Assembly: GCA_030745875.1 (NCBI GenBank)
Contig: JASLNT010000110.1
Coordinates: 1-56,861, forward strand
Direction of reading: 5' to 3'
Source: Phycisphaerae bacterium
Lineage (GTDB): Bacteria > Planctomycetota > Phycisphaerae > SM23-33
Length of the DNA: 56,861 nt
Shown here: positions 36,334-43,678 of the stretch, one piece after another
Layout of the letters: every line of letters begins with the position of its first letter
Numbering within the stretch: the first letter of the stretch is position 1
Translations under genes and position numbers: made by a program
Notes under the pieces: model-generated
Databases searched by the model: none
What the model was told of the DNA's origin: nothing
What the model saw: only the letters and a program-made list of their open reading frames with translations

Positions 36334-37311
36334 CTAGAATCCGCGAGCCATATGTTCGTCGACATTGTTCTTGTCTATGACTATGTCCTCTACGCGGATG
36401 TAGGGATCAAGTTTCTTACCGCTCTTATGGGCCTCGATCGCGTCGAACACCTTGTCCGCATAGTACGGGCTGACCGAAATGATCTTGTGATACCGCCCGG
36501 CCTTGACCGCTTCGAGCCCAACGGTGGTCCCGCCATTGCCCACGATAATAATTTCGCCCTCGGACGGATTGTTGCCCATCTTCCGCCCCTTCCTCATCAG
36601 CGCCTGAATAACGCCCATCGCCTCGTCGTCATAATGGCAGATAACGGCGTCGAATTCGACACCGGACTGGATGATGTTCTCCATTGCAGCCATGGCGACA
36701 TCTCGCTGGAAATTGCCCGGTTGCGAGCGAACCAACTCCATGCGAGGGTCTTTGTCGACCACATTCCTGATGCCTTTGCTCATTCCCGTGGTGTTGGCGC
36801 TGCCGAGAGTTCCGTGCAACTCGACAATTCGGATCTTCTTTCTCTCGGCGGGAAACGCCTCGGCAACAGCCTGGGCCATCTTCTCGCCAATCCACTCGAA
36901 GTCCGAATATATCTTGGTGATATAGTCATCCGGGTGTTTACCGTCGATGTCCCGATTGACGATGATCACCGTGACGCCGGCCTCTTTGGCGGTGCGGAGA
37001 GCGTCCGCGGAGGCTTTGGTGTCTTTCGGGCCGAGGATCAGGAAATCCGGTTTCTGGGCGACAATGTCTTCCACGTCGGCAAGCTGTTTGGCGGTGTTCG
37101 ACGCGGCGTGGGTGACGCTGAGGCTGTAACCTCGCTTCTCGGCCTCCTTCTTCAACTCGGAGGAAAACGCCAGGAACCAACCGTTCGAATCGCCCGGGGA
37201 TGAATAAGCAACCGTCTTGCCCGCAGAAGCCGAAGTATCGTTCTTGCAGCCCGCAGCGCCGACAGCAATAACCGCAACGAGCAACAGCATGACTATGTGT
37301 GATGTTTTCAT
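36334..37311 (-). CDS. Sugar-binding lipoprotein of a CUT2 ABC importer (YtfQ/RbsB-like)
   Basis: A 325-residue periplasmic binding protein with a lipobox VGAAGC (Cys22), so it is tethered to the membrane. VAYSSPGDSNGWFLAFSSELKKEAEKRGY is typical of the galactofuranose/ribose-binding branch; KPDFLILGPKD, VIIVNRDIDG, GNFQRDVAMAAMEN, AVICHYDDEAMGVIQAL and IIIVGNGGTTVGLEAVKAG follow the family order. It probably captures a furanose or other monosaccharide and delivers it to the two permeases. First gene of the leftward importer operon, directly behind a strong promoter. Confidence 0.9.
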   Translation of the reverse strand: MKTSHIVMLLLVAVIAVGAAGCKNDTSASAGKTVAYSSPGDSNGWFLAFSSELKKEAEKRGYSLSVTHAASNTAKQLADVEDIVAQKPDFLILGPKDTKASADALRTAKEAGVTVIIVNRDIDGKHPDDYITKIYSDFEWIGEKMAQAVAEAFPAERKKIRIVELHGTLGSANTTGMSKGIRNVVDKDPRMELVRSQPGNFQRDVAMAAMENIIQSGVEFDAVICHYDDEAMGVIQALMRKGRKMGNNPSEGEIIIVGNGGTTVGLEAVKAGRYHKIISVSPYYADKVFDAIEAHKSGKKLDPYIRVEDIVIDKNNVDEHMARGF

Positions 37312-37364
37312 AGGGAGTATCTCTTCCGGTCAGGGTGTATCAGGCGAAACATACAATCCCACAT

Positions 37365-37393
37365 AGCATAGGCGCCGCGCCCCGAAGCGTCAA
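37365..37393 (-). promoter_or_regulatory. Strong candidate promoter of the sugar importer operon
   Basis: TTGACG (37388-37393) and TATGCT (37365-37370) on the minus strand are 17 bases apart, about 54 bases before the ATG at 37311. The spacer contains GGCGCGGCGCC, a near-palindromic G+C element that a regulator could use. No regulator gene is adjacent. Confidence 0.6.
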
Positions 37394-37421
37394 AGGGTTT
37401 TCACCGCCGCGGGAGGCGCCG

Positions 37422-38915
37422 TCATCGCCTCGGCGAGACGGATCGACCGTCCTTTTTGTACTTGTCCAGCAGCTTCGTCAACCGCTCGACAATCCCCGGA
37501 TGATCCTTGTACACGTTGGTCGTCTCGCCCGGATCGGTCTTCATGTCGTAGAGTTGACCTTTCGGCTCGCCTTGTTTCGGTTTGATCCTCCGAGGAGCCG
37601 AAAACCCGCCGCTGCCGCGACCAAGAATGAGTTTCCACTTTCCCTGTCGGATGGTGAAGAATCCGGCCTTGGTGACAGTGGCCTGACGGATCGGCTTGTC
37701 GTACTTTTCGCCCAGCATCGCCGGAAGAATATTGTACGAATCTTCGCCCGCGTTTGCGGGAAGCTTGTCGCCCACAATCGCAGCAAAGGTCGCAAGCATA
37801 TCGGTAAAGCAGATCACTTCATCGCTGCTGGTTGCGGGTTTGATCTTGCCAGGCCACTTTGCGACGAACGGCATGTGGTGCCCGCCCTCCCAGGCGTCGC
37901 CTTTCATGCCCCGCAAACGCCCGACGGAGCTGTGCCCGTACTTCTTGACGTCCACAGCGTACCAGACCGGCCCGTTGTCGCTTGTGAATATCACCAGCGT
38001 GTTGTCGGTGAGCTTGCAGCGGTCCAGCGCCGCCAGCACCCGCCCCACCGCGTCGTCAACCTGGGACACGAAATCTCCGTACATGCCCGCCTTGCTCGAA
38101 CCGGCGAATTTACCGGTCGGCATCCAGGGCGTATGGGGAGCGGCGAGCGGGAGGTACAGGAACAACGGTCTATCCTTGTTCTTGGCGTCGGCCTGGTGAG
38201 ATTCGATGAAACTGACAGCCTTCCTGGCGAATTTGGGCAAGACCTCGTCGTGTTTGAATCCCCTGGCCACTCCCCCGCCGCGCCAGAAGGCGCCCTGGAT
38301 GCGGCTGACGCCTTTGGTGTAATTGGATTCGATACGCTCGGTCGGCGGGGAAACGCAGCGGTCGTTTTCCACGTAGTAATACGGCGGGATGTCCAGCGAC
38401 GCGGGTATGCCGAAATAGTAGTCGAACCCGCAGTCGGTCGGTCCGCCGCGCATCGGTTTGGAGTAGTCGACCTTCTTACCGCCTTCAAATCCCAAATGCC
38501 ACTTGCCCACCGCGCCTGTGTGATATCCGTTCTTCTTCAGCAGCGACGCCAGGGTCATCCGCCCTTTTTCAATAACGCGATCGTTGTTCCATTTGATCGC
38601 AGTCCGGAACGGATACCGCCCGGTCATAAGCCCGTACCTTGAAGGCACGCAGACCGACGCCGGAGCATGAGCGTCAAGAAACCGAATCCCCCCCGCGGCC
38701 AATCGATCGATGTTGGGAGTGGAGATCTTCGATTCGCCGTTAAAACATTTCGGATCCCCGAACCCCATATCGTCAGCAAAGATGAAAACGATATTGGGCT
38801 TCCCGGCGCGGGTTCTGTCAGCGGCGCCAGAGGCTCTCGGCCCCATCGCCAAAGCCGCCGCGCCAACACCAACCGCCCGAAGAAACCCCCGCCGAGTCTG
38901 TTTCAATTTATTCAT
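37422..38915 (-). CDS. Tat-exported sulfatase (CVPSR type)
   Basis: A 497-residue type I sulfatase. Leader TRRGFLRAVGVGAAALAMGP is a twin-arginine signal. IVFIFADDMGFGDPKCF has the metal aspartates; CVPSRYGLMTGRYPF has the formylglycine cysteine; VGKWHLGFEG, PHTPWMPTG and FTSDNGPVWY supply the remaining active-site residues. The C-terminus is complete (GQLYDMKTDPGETTNVYKDHPGIVERL). AGGA lies seven bases before the ATG at 38915. It is upstream of the importer operon and read in the same direction, but separated by 110 bases with an independent promoter. It should act on a periplasmic or extracellular sulfated sugar. Confidence 0.93.
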   Translation of the reverse strand: MNKLKQTRRGFLRAVGVGAAALAMGPRASGAADRTRAGKPNIVFIFADDMGFGDPKCFNGESKISTPNIDRLAAGGIRFLDAHAPASVCVPSRYGLMTGRYPFRTAIKWNNDRVIEKGRMTLASLLKKNGYHTGAVGKWHLGFEGGKKVDYSKPMRGGPTDCGFDYYFGIPASLDIPPYYYVENDRCVSPPTERIESNYTKGVSRIQGAFWRGGGVARGFKHDEVLPKFARKAVSFIESHQADAKNKDRPLFLYLPLAAPHTPWMPTGKFAGSSKAGMYGDFVSQVDDAVGRVLAALDRCKLTDNTLVIFTSDNGPVWYAVDVKKYGHSSVGRLRGMKGDAWEGGHHMPFVAKWPGKIKPATSSDEVICFTDMLATFAAIVGDKLPANAGEDSYNILPAMLGEKYDKPIRQATVTKAGFFTIRQGKWKLILGRGSGGFSAPRRIKPKQGEPKGQLYDMKTDPGETTNVYKDHPGIVERLTKLLDKYKKDGRSVSPRR

Positions 38916-38946
38916 ACGAACATCCTACCGCACATCAGAACATTTT

Positions 38947-39039
38947 TCACGCGTCACCGCCTGGGCTCAGAGGTGGCAGTTTGCCAGAATCTAAATCAAT
39001 ACTGCCAAATCTGTTGCTAAATGCTGATTGTAAATCCAT
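38947..39039 (-). CDS. Possible 30-residue small protein upstream of the sulfatase
   Basis: An ATG at 39039 preceded by GAGGTG opens a frame of 30 codons, MDLQSAFSNRFGSIDLDSGK then LPPLSPGGDA, ending TGA at 38947. It lies 31 bases before the sulfatase start and in the same direction. An inverted repeat TGGCAGT/ACTGCCA falls within it. It may be a small protein, a leader peptide, or chance. No homologue is recognised. Confidence 0.3.
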   Translation of the reverse strand: MDLQSAFSNRFGSIDLDSGKLPPLSPGGDA

Positions 39040-39264
39040 AATCACCTCACCGATTCGACAAAGGATTGTCGGGACCCTGTGGACAAACCAACTGCCACTT
39101 GCCGACTACCGCCAAACCGATTGCAGCGAAAGGGTAAGCGGGTGATATCAACCATAGGACAAGTCGAGAACAGTCCATCACGGACCTCAGAAGCCAGAAA
39201 AGGGAATACTACCTCCCGGACAGTAAGCCATGTAAGAAGATTGCTAGCGAAAGCGACGCTGAAT

Positions 39265-39278
39265 GTATCATATGATAC
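39265..39278. promoter_or_regulatory. Perfect palindrome GTATCATATGATAC
   Basis: A 14-base perfect inverted repeat about 95 bases before the toxin-like gene. It suits a dimeric DNA-binding protein such as the MqsA-like antitoxin encoded downstream. Binding is inferred. Confidence 0.45.
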
Positions 39279-39314
39279 TCTTGCTTCACAGGCAAATGCG
39301 TACACGTTCTAAAT

Positions 39315-39357
39315 AATACAAAAAAGATATTGTATTTTCCATATTTAGTACGATAAT
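39315..39357 (+). promoter_or_regulatory. Promoter and overlapping inverted repeat of the MqsRA-like operon
   Basis: TTGTAT (39330-39335) and GATAAT (39352-39357) with a 16-base spacer form a promoter whose start would lie just before the ATG at 39372. AATACAA (39315-39321) and TTGTATT (39330-39336) form an inverted repeat with an eight-base centre that covers the -35 element, a layout expected for autorepression by the antitoxin. Confidence 0.55.
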
Positions 39358-39371
39358 AGAGATAGGCTGAG

Positions 39372-39701
39372 ATGAGTAAGAAACCAGCTGATGCAGAAAC
39401 AGTAAGGATTCTCCGCGAACTTGCCGCCCACCCGGAGAACGTTACGACAACGGCAACGGCCAAGTACGACTTAATGGGTTTGAATCTTACCAACGCCGAC
39501 ATTTGTGACGCCCTGCGTGAGTGGATCGACGAGTCGAAGGAGGTCAAGCAGACGGTCATGCGGGGCAAGGATGCAGGAAGGCCCGCTTACGAGATCAAGC
39601 CGCATCTAGGAAGCACGTTGTTGTATTGCAAGTTTATTGTGCGAGACATCGGTGATCGGGATAAGAGACTGTGCATCATCTCGGCACACGTAGATCACTA
39701 A
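39372..39701 (+). CDS. Putative MqsR-like/RelE-superfamily toxin
   Basis: A 109-residue protein whose order of features resembles MqsR mRNA interferases: a helix, TTTATAKYDLMGLNLTNADICDAL (compare the MqsR T...D..LGL...D phrase), a variable loop, then PAYEIKPHLGSTLLYCKFIV with Tyr and Lys, and a last strand CIISAHVD in place of the MqsR ivSFk. Similarity is moderate and overall identity looks low. The next gene, 24 bases downstream, encodes an MqsA-like antitoxin, which is the strongest support. If it is a toxin it would cleave mRNA in the cytoplasm. A DUF4258-type toxin is the main alternative. Confidence 0.6.
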   Translation: MSKKPADAETVRILRELAAHPENVTTTATAKYDLMGLNLTNADICDALREWIDESKEVKQTVMRGKDAGRPAYEIKPHLGSTLLYCKFIVRDIGDRDKRLCIISAHVDH

Positions 39702-39725
39702 GACGAACTGAAAGGAATGCGAGCT

Positions 39726-40298
39726 ATGGCCAAAGAGTGTCCAATCTGCGGCGAACGTACACTTGAACTGCGAACCGGTGAATTCCGCTTCGATCCGCCG
39801 GCGAACATTCCGGGCGGGACGATGCTGATTCAAGATACCGCCTGGGAGGAATGCACAGCATGCGGCGAGCAGCTACTACCGCCTGAACTAGACAATGCCC
39901 TGGAGGCCGAACAATACAAGCGGATCGGATTGCTCGGACCAGACAAGATTAAGGATGCACGCGAGCGTGCCGGACTTACGCAATCCGAGATGAGCCAGTT
40001 CCTGGGCATTGGCGAGAAAACGTATACTCGCTGGGAATCCGGAAGATCAATACACAGTAAGTCGAGCGACAACCTGATCCGCCTGGCCGACAGATATCCC
40101 GAGTTGTTTGTGCAGATGGAGGCCCAAAGGGATCCTAATCGAGAGAATCTTATCGTAGAGTATTTCAGGGGCCTGGACAGCCCTCAGGAATCAAACACAC
40201 ATGCTATGGCTGCACATGGCGCCGAGCTAGATCCGGCGCTAGCTGGATTATTGATTGAGCGGCTTCGCCTGATAGCAAAGAGCAGAAAGAAAGGGTAG
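39726..40298 (+). CDS. MqsA-like antitoxin: YgiT-type zinc finger plus HTH domain
   Basis: A 190-residue protein. ECPICGE and ECTACGEQLLPPE give two CxxC pairs (Cys5/8 and 43/46), the zinc-binding N-terminal domain that neutralises MqsR-type toxins. Residues about 75-125 form an Xre/HigA-like helix-turn-helix: GLTQSEMSQFLGIGEKTYTRWESGR then HSKSSDNLIRLAD. A C-terminal helix of some 55 residues extends beyond the usual MqsA length. The ATG at 39726 has AAAGGA nine bases upstream; an ATG at 39717 abuts that site. It should bind the operator at 39315-39336 and repress its own operon. Confidence 0.85.
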   Translation: MAKECPICGERTLELRTGEFRFDPPANIPGGTMLIQDTAWEECTACGEQLLPPELDNALEAEQYKRIGLLGPDKIKDARERAGLTQSEMSQFLGIGEKTYTRWESGRSIHSKSSDNLIRLADRYPELFVQMEAQRDPNRENLIVEYFRGLDSPQESNTHAMAAHGAELDPALAGLLIERLRLIAKSRKKG

Positions 40299-40300
40299 TC

Positions 40301-41146
40301 TTGCAAGGTCTCAATGCCAGTTATTTGGAAATCGAGCCGTATGAACTTGTGTGCTTCCTGCTAAAAGAAAGTGGACAGTACGACAAGGAGGCGGTCAATC
40401 CATTTGGGATTCTTGACTACTTGAAGCTGAACTATCTGACCTTCAACTTCGACACGGTCCTGCCGCTCGAAGTAAAACCGGAAGGCAGTCAGCCGCGGGC
40501 GTTGTTGTCTTATTCAGATCGACTGGTGGCGGTTGATGACAACCTCGCTCCACCCAGGGAAAGATTCAGTACTCTACACGAAATCGCACACTATGTACTC
40601 CCCACGCACCAGCATTCAATGTACTTGTGCGATAGCCAGGGAATGAGCCACCGGACCCACTTAACTTTTGAGAAGACAGCAAACGAGTTTGCCGCAGACA
40701 TGCTCTTCAAAGGCGGCATGTTTTCCATTGATGTGGCCGCTATGGGTATTTCCGTCAAGACCATCACGACGTTAGCCGCGAAATACCAAGCATCATTTGA
40801 AGCAACCGCCCGACGCCTGGCCGAAAGAAGCCTTCGACCAGTTATGCTGGCGGTATTCAAGAACACTGCTGGCACACGGCGAATTAACGCCGACACCTCT
40901 CCAAACTGGGACGTGCGATATTGCATTGCCTCCCCCATTTTCAAGAGCCGCTTTTTCACCCATGTCAACGGCAGTGCACCCAGCGATATCGCCGCTGAAC
41001 TTACGAGTTCGTACAGGGACATTGAGGAAAGCATCACCCGCATAATTGAAATTGACACCAGCGCAGGCCAATCGCAGCAATTCACGGGGGAATTCTTCTA
41101 CAATCAATACAACATCTTCGCCCTGCTCACTCCCGCAAACAGCTGA
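40301..41146 (+). CDS. ImmA/IrrE-family metallopeptidase
   Basis: A 281-residue protein with the zinc-protease motif LHEIAHYVLP (His93, Glu94, His97) and TANEFAADMLF, which carries the third metal ligand Glu. ImmA/IrrE (COG2856) peptidases cut DNA-bound repressors in phages, mobile elements and stress systems. The start is TTG at 40301 with AAAGGG six bases upstream, two bases after the antitoxin stop, so it is translationally linked. A likely role is cleavage of the MqsA-like antitoxin or another repressor upon a signal, turning the pair into a three-part switch. The C-terminal 120 residues have no known family. Confidence 0.85.
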   Translation: MQGLNASYLEIEPYELVCFLLKESGQYDKEAVNPFGILDYLKLNYLTFNFDTVLPLEVKPEGSQPRALLSYSDRLVAVDDNLAPPRERFSTLHEIAHYVLPTHQHSMYLCDSQGMSHRTHLTFEKTANEFAADMLFKGGMFSIDVAAMGISVKTITTLAAKYQASFEATARRLAERSLRPVMLAVFKNTAGTRRINADTSPNWDVRYCIASPIFKSRFFTHVNGSAPSDIAAELTSSYRDIEESITRIIEIDTSAGQSQQFTGEFFYNQYNIFALLTPANS

Positions 41147-41177
41147 CCGGCTTGAAGCTACAGCTCAGAGAACCACT

Positions 41178-41831
41178 CTAGGACGCAACAGTAATGATTA
41201 ACCAAGCTGCGACGGAAGAAGCAGCGCCAACAAAGAAAGCGATAATGGTGCTCTTGTATTTGTACAAGAATGAAGCCTTGTGTATCGCAGCCTCAAGTGC
41301 ACGTGCGATATTCTCAGCATTCTCCTTCATCGCTTCGTCGTACGCCTTTGTTCGTTTCGGGCCATCCAAATCCTCCATTGAGCGGGGGTCGGGCTTCTTC
41401 ATGACAGAGATGGCGCCGACATTCTCGTATGCATCAATGGCATCGACAAGATTGCCTTTGCGGGTAAAGAATACAAATGGAGATCTCCTGATTCCCCCTT
41501 TGATAACCTGTTCAGCAAGATCTCGTCCACCTTTGAAACTCTGCCCAAGTCGCCCGAGAACTTCCCTCATCGCTCGCTCAGCACTGCGAAACTCGTCCCA
41601 TTTCTTTCCGAGATCATCAAGTTCGGCGTCTGTGTTGTTCCCGTCGATAGGGAAGTACATATCCAAGACGAACAGATCCGGCTTCCCCGGAGTGCTCTTG
41701 TGCAGATCATCCAAAGCGGTGTTGAGTGAGGTCCCAACACCAATGTGAAACCGGCCTTCTAGTGCCTTCTTGAAACGCTCAAGTTCTTGGGGATCATCAT
41801 CAACGAAGCAGAGTTTGTGTTGCTTGCCCAT
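41178..41831 (-). CDS. Tail-anchored protein with receiver (REC) domain
   Basis: A 217-residue protein. The N-terminus is a response-regulator receiver: LCFVDDDPQELERF (acidic pair at 11-12), DLFVLDMYFP (phospho-acceptor Asp57), FFTRKG (Thr123) and ISVMKKP (Lys145). Between Asp57 and Thr123 is an insertion of about 35 charged residues, including a helix through KWDEFRSAERAMREVL. There is no output domain; instead a helix leads to a C-terminal membrane segment (STIIAFFVGAASSVAAWLII), so REC should face the cytoplasm from a tail anchor. The ATG at 41831 is preferred to GTG at 41843. No histidine kinase is adjacent. It is convergent with the ImmA gene and shares its A+T-rich character. Confidence 0.8.
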   Translation of the reverse strand: MGKQHKLCFVDDDPQELERFKKALEGRFHIGVGTSLNTALDDLHKSTPGKPDLFVLDMYFPIDGNNTDAELDDLGKKWDEFRSAERAMREVLGRLGQSFKGGRDLAEQVIKGGIRRSPFVFFTRKGNLVDAIDAYENVGAISVMKKPDPRSMEDLDGPKRTKAYDEAMKENAENIARALEAAIHKASFLYKYKSTIIAFFVGAASSVAAWLIITVAS

Positions 41832-41904
41832 TTTCACTTGCACCCGCTGTCTGTATAGACCGTTTGGAAATCCACCTTACCCTAACATCCGGTGGGTAGC
41901 CAAA

Positions 41905-41933
41905 AGTATGTCTGTGGTTGGCAAGGCTGTCAA
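41905..41933 (-). promoter_or_regulatory. Candidate promoter of the tail-anchored REC gene
   Basis: TTGACA (41928-41933) and CATACT (41905-41910) on the minus strand, 17 bases apart, 74 bases before the ATG at 41831. Confidence 0.5.
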
Positions 41934-41998
41934 GGTTCTGTGGTCTAGGAATCCTCGCAAAAAAACCGATAGGCCCGGGGCCGCACTGTGCGAGATAG

Positions 41999-42026
41999 TT
42001 GAGATGTAGAGAGTCGACAGTAGACA
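41999..42026 (+). promoter_or_regulatory. Weak candidate promoter of the endonuclease/phosphatase-family gene
   Basis: TTGAGA (41999-42004) and TAGACA (42021-42026) are 16 bases apart, 34 bases before the ATG at 42060. Confidence 0.3.
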
Positions 42027-42059
42027 CCCCTCCGTACGAACGGTAGGTTGTGGGTTCGT

Positions 42060-43079
42060 ATGAAATGGTTGGCTTTTAATCGTTGGCCGCTGGTTGGGCG
42101 ATTCAGGAACAGATATGTCCGGCGGGTGCTGGGCTTGCTGGTCCTGACGGTTATGGTCTGCCTGGTGTGGTTCTTCACTAATCGGGCTTTGTCGCCCCTG
42201 AACGCTGTCAGGATCGAAACCGTCCGCGTCGATGGGGCTGAGGCGGGTTCGTTCGACGGGACGCTGCGCGTTGTCACTTTCAATATCGCCCATGGGCGCG
42301 GTCTCACCGGGAGCAACTGGCAGCTCGGCCGGAAGGAAGCTCAACTCAGTCGATTGGACCAAATCGCCGCCCTGCTGCGCGACGCCAACGCCGACATCGT
42401 TGTGCTGAATGAAGTGGATTTCGACGCCGTCTGGACCAGCGGGGTGAACCAGGCCCGATATATCGCCCGCAAGGCCGGTTTCCCTTTCCTGGCGGAACAA
42501 CGTAACTTCGACATGGCGATTCCTTTCTTCAGCCTGAGGTGGGGAAACGCGATTCTCAGCAAGCGCCCTATCGCCAACGCGCAATGCGTCAACTTTGCGG
42601 CGCATGCAACTTGGGAGCGAATTGTCGCAGGGCACAAGAAAGGTCTGTTGTGCGAGATTGAGTTGGGCGATGGTTCGGTCACCCGCGTTCTGGGCGTGCA
42701 TCTTGATACGCGGTCTGAGTCAACACGCCTGCCGGCCGCCAAACAGATAGAAAATATCCGGGCCGAATCAAAAACTCCCCTGATCCTGGCCGGAGACATG
42801 AACTCCGGCCCGCTGGGGTTTCCGGACGTCAGGCCAACATCAGACGGGCGGACTTGCATGTCTTATCTGCTGGCGACCGGAGCCTACCGCACAGACCCGC
42901 TGAGCGAACCGGGACCTGACGATTACACCTTCCCGTCATCGAACCCCACAAGGACAATTGACTGGATTCTCGTCACTCGAGAATGGAAGATAACCTCGCG
43001 GACAGTGCTGAACCGACAGCTTTCCGACCACAACGCCGTTCTTATGGAGATTCAGTTCGAATCGGCCGAGCAGCGTTAA
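42060..43079 (+). CDS. Membrane-anchored endonuclease/exonuclease/phosphatase-family protein
   Basis: A 339-residue protein with one N-terminal membrane segment (VLGLLVLTVMVCLVWFF) and an exported catalytic domain. LRVVTFNIAHGRG (Asn), DIVVLNEVD (metal Glu), VLGVHLDTRSE, LILAGDMNSGP (Asp/Asn pair), TIDWILVT (Asp) and LSDHNAVLMEI (catalytic SDH) are the full set of EEP-fold motifs. These enzymes hydrolyse phosphodiesters in DNA, RNA or lipids; outside the membrane the substrate could be phospholipid, teichoic-like polymer or extracellular DNA. TTG at 42048 is an alternative start. Confidence 0.88.
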   Translation: MKWLAFNRWPLVGRFRNRYVRRVLGLLVLTVMVCLVWFFTNRALSPLNAVRIETVRVDGAEAGSFDGTLRVVTFNIAHGRGLTGSNWQLGRKEAQLSRLDQIAALLRDANADIVVLNEVDFDAVWTSGVNQARYIARKAGFPFLAEQRNFDMAIPFFSLRWGNAILSKRPIANAQCVNFAAHATWERIVAGHKKGLLCEIELGDGSVTRVLGVHLDTRSESTRLPAAKQIENIRAESKTPLILAGDMNSGPLGFPDVRPTSDGRTCMSYLLATGAYRTDPLSEPGPDDYTFPSSNPTRTIDWILVTREWKITSRTVLNRQLSDHNAVLMEIQFESAEQR

Positions 43080-43147
43080 GATATCTCAGGCAAAGCACCG
43101 CACGGGCGGTGAACATCCGGTGTGGCGATGAATTAAAGGAAAACGAA

Positions 43148-43567
43148 ATGAAAACGATTCTTCAAACGGCTGTTATGATGTCGCTGGGGGCATTGGCGGG
43201 ATGTTCGGACAATTTGAAGCCCAAAAACGATCTGCCGTCACTGCAAAAAGAAATCGGCGTAATGATTCAGCAGCTTGGCAGCGACAAGAACGAGGATATC
43301 AAGAACTTCATCCTGCGATACGCTGCTCCTGGGGACCTGGGCGAAGATCTGGAAGGAGACAGACTCGACAAATTGGTCGCATCGTTCAAGAATCGCAAGA
43401 GAGACAAGCTGTTGGAAACGTTGAAATACGTGATCGACAAGGAACCGGTCCGGTCGGACGATAAGGTCACTTACACTTATTCAGTCCCCGAAGGCCTCGC
43501 CCCCAGAAACACAATCAGCTTCTACTGGGACACCAAGACTTCAGCCTTCTACATACGTGACAAGTAA
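43148..43567 (+). CDS. Small hypothetical lipoprotein
   Basis: A 139-residue protein with lipobox LGALAGC (Cys22) and AAGGAAA upstream of the ATG at 43148. The mature part is charged and mostly helical (LQKEIGVMIQQLGSDKNEDI, DRLDKLVASFKNRKRDKLLETL), ending in strands (VTYTYSVPEG, TISFYWDTKTSAFYI). No family recognised. It lies 68 bases after the endonuclease/phosphatase gene. Confidence 0.65.
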   Translation: MKTILQTAVMMSLGALAGCSDNLKPKNDLPSLQKEIGVMIQQLGSDKNEDIKNFILRYAAPGDLGEDLEGDRLDKLVASFKNRKRDKLLETLKYVIDKEPVRSDDKVTYTYSVPEGLAPRNTISFYWDTKTSAFYIRDK

Positions 43568-43678
43568 GACGGGCGATCAACAGACTGTATAGGTTGAAGC
43601 AGCCCCAGAGATTCCGCGCCGCAGGGCAACGACGCAGGATGTGGACATTAACGACTCGCATACCGAAGGGATAGGTTT

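Larger units (their letters stand above)
38916..39371. other. Intergenic region between the sulfatase and the toxin-antitoxin-like island
   Basis: The stretch is divergent and A+T-rich toward its right end. It holds a possible 30-codon frame at 38947-39039, a perfect 14-base palindrome at 39265-39278, and a promoter with an overlapping inverted repeat at 39315-39357. Two longer frames in opposite directions across 39042-39312 have no recognisable features and are not called. Confidence 0.5.

Noticed and set aside
37335..38642. A 435-codon plus-strand frame opposite the CVPSR sulfatase
   Set aside because: Shadow of the sulfatase; composition is Arg/His/Val-biased and without motifs.
39042..39312. 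Two opposite small frames before the toxin-like gene
   Set aside because: Neither has a good ribosome site with a recognisable product, and the stretch holds regulatory palindromes.
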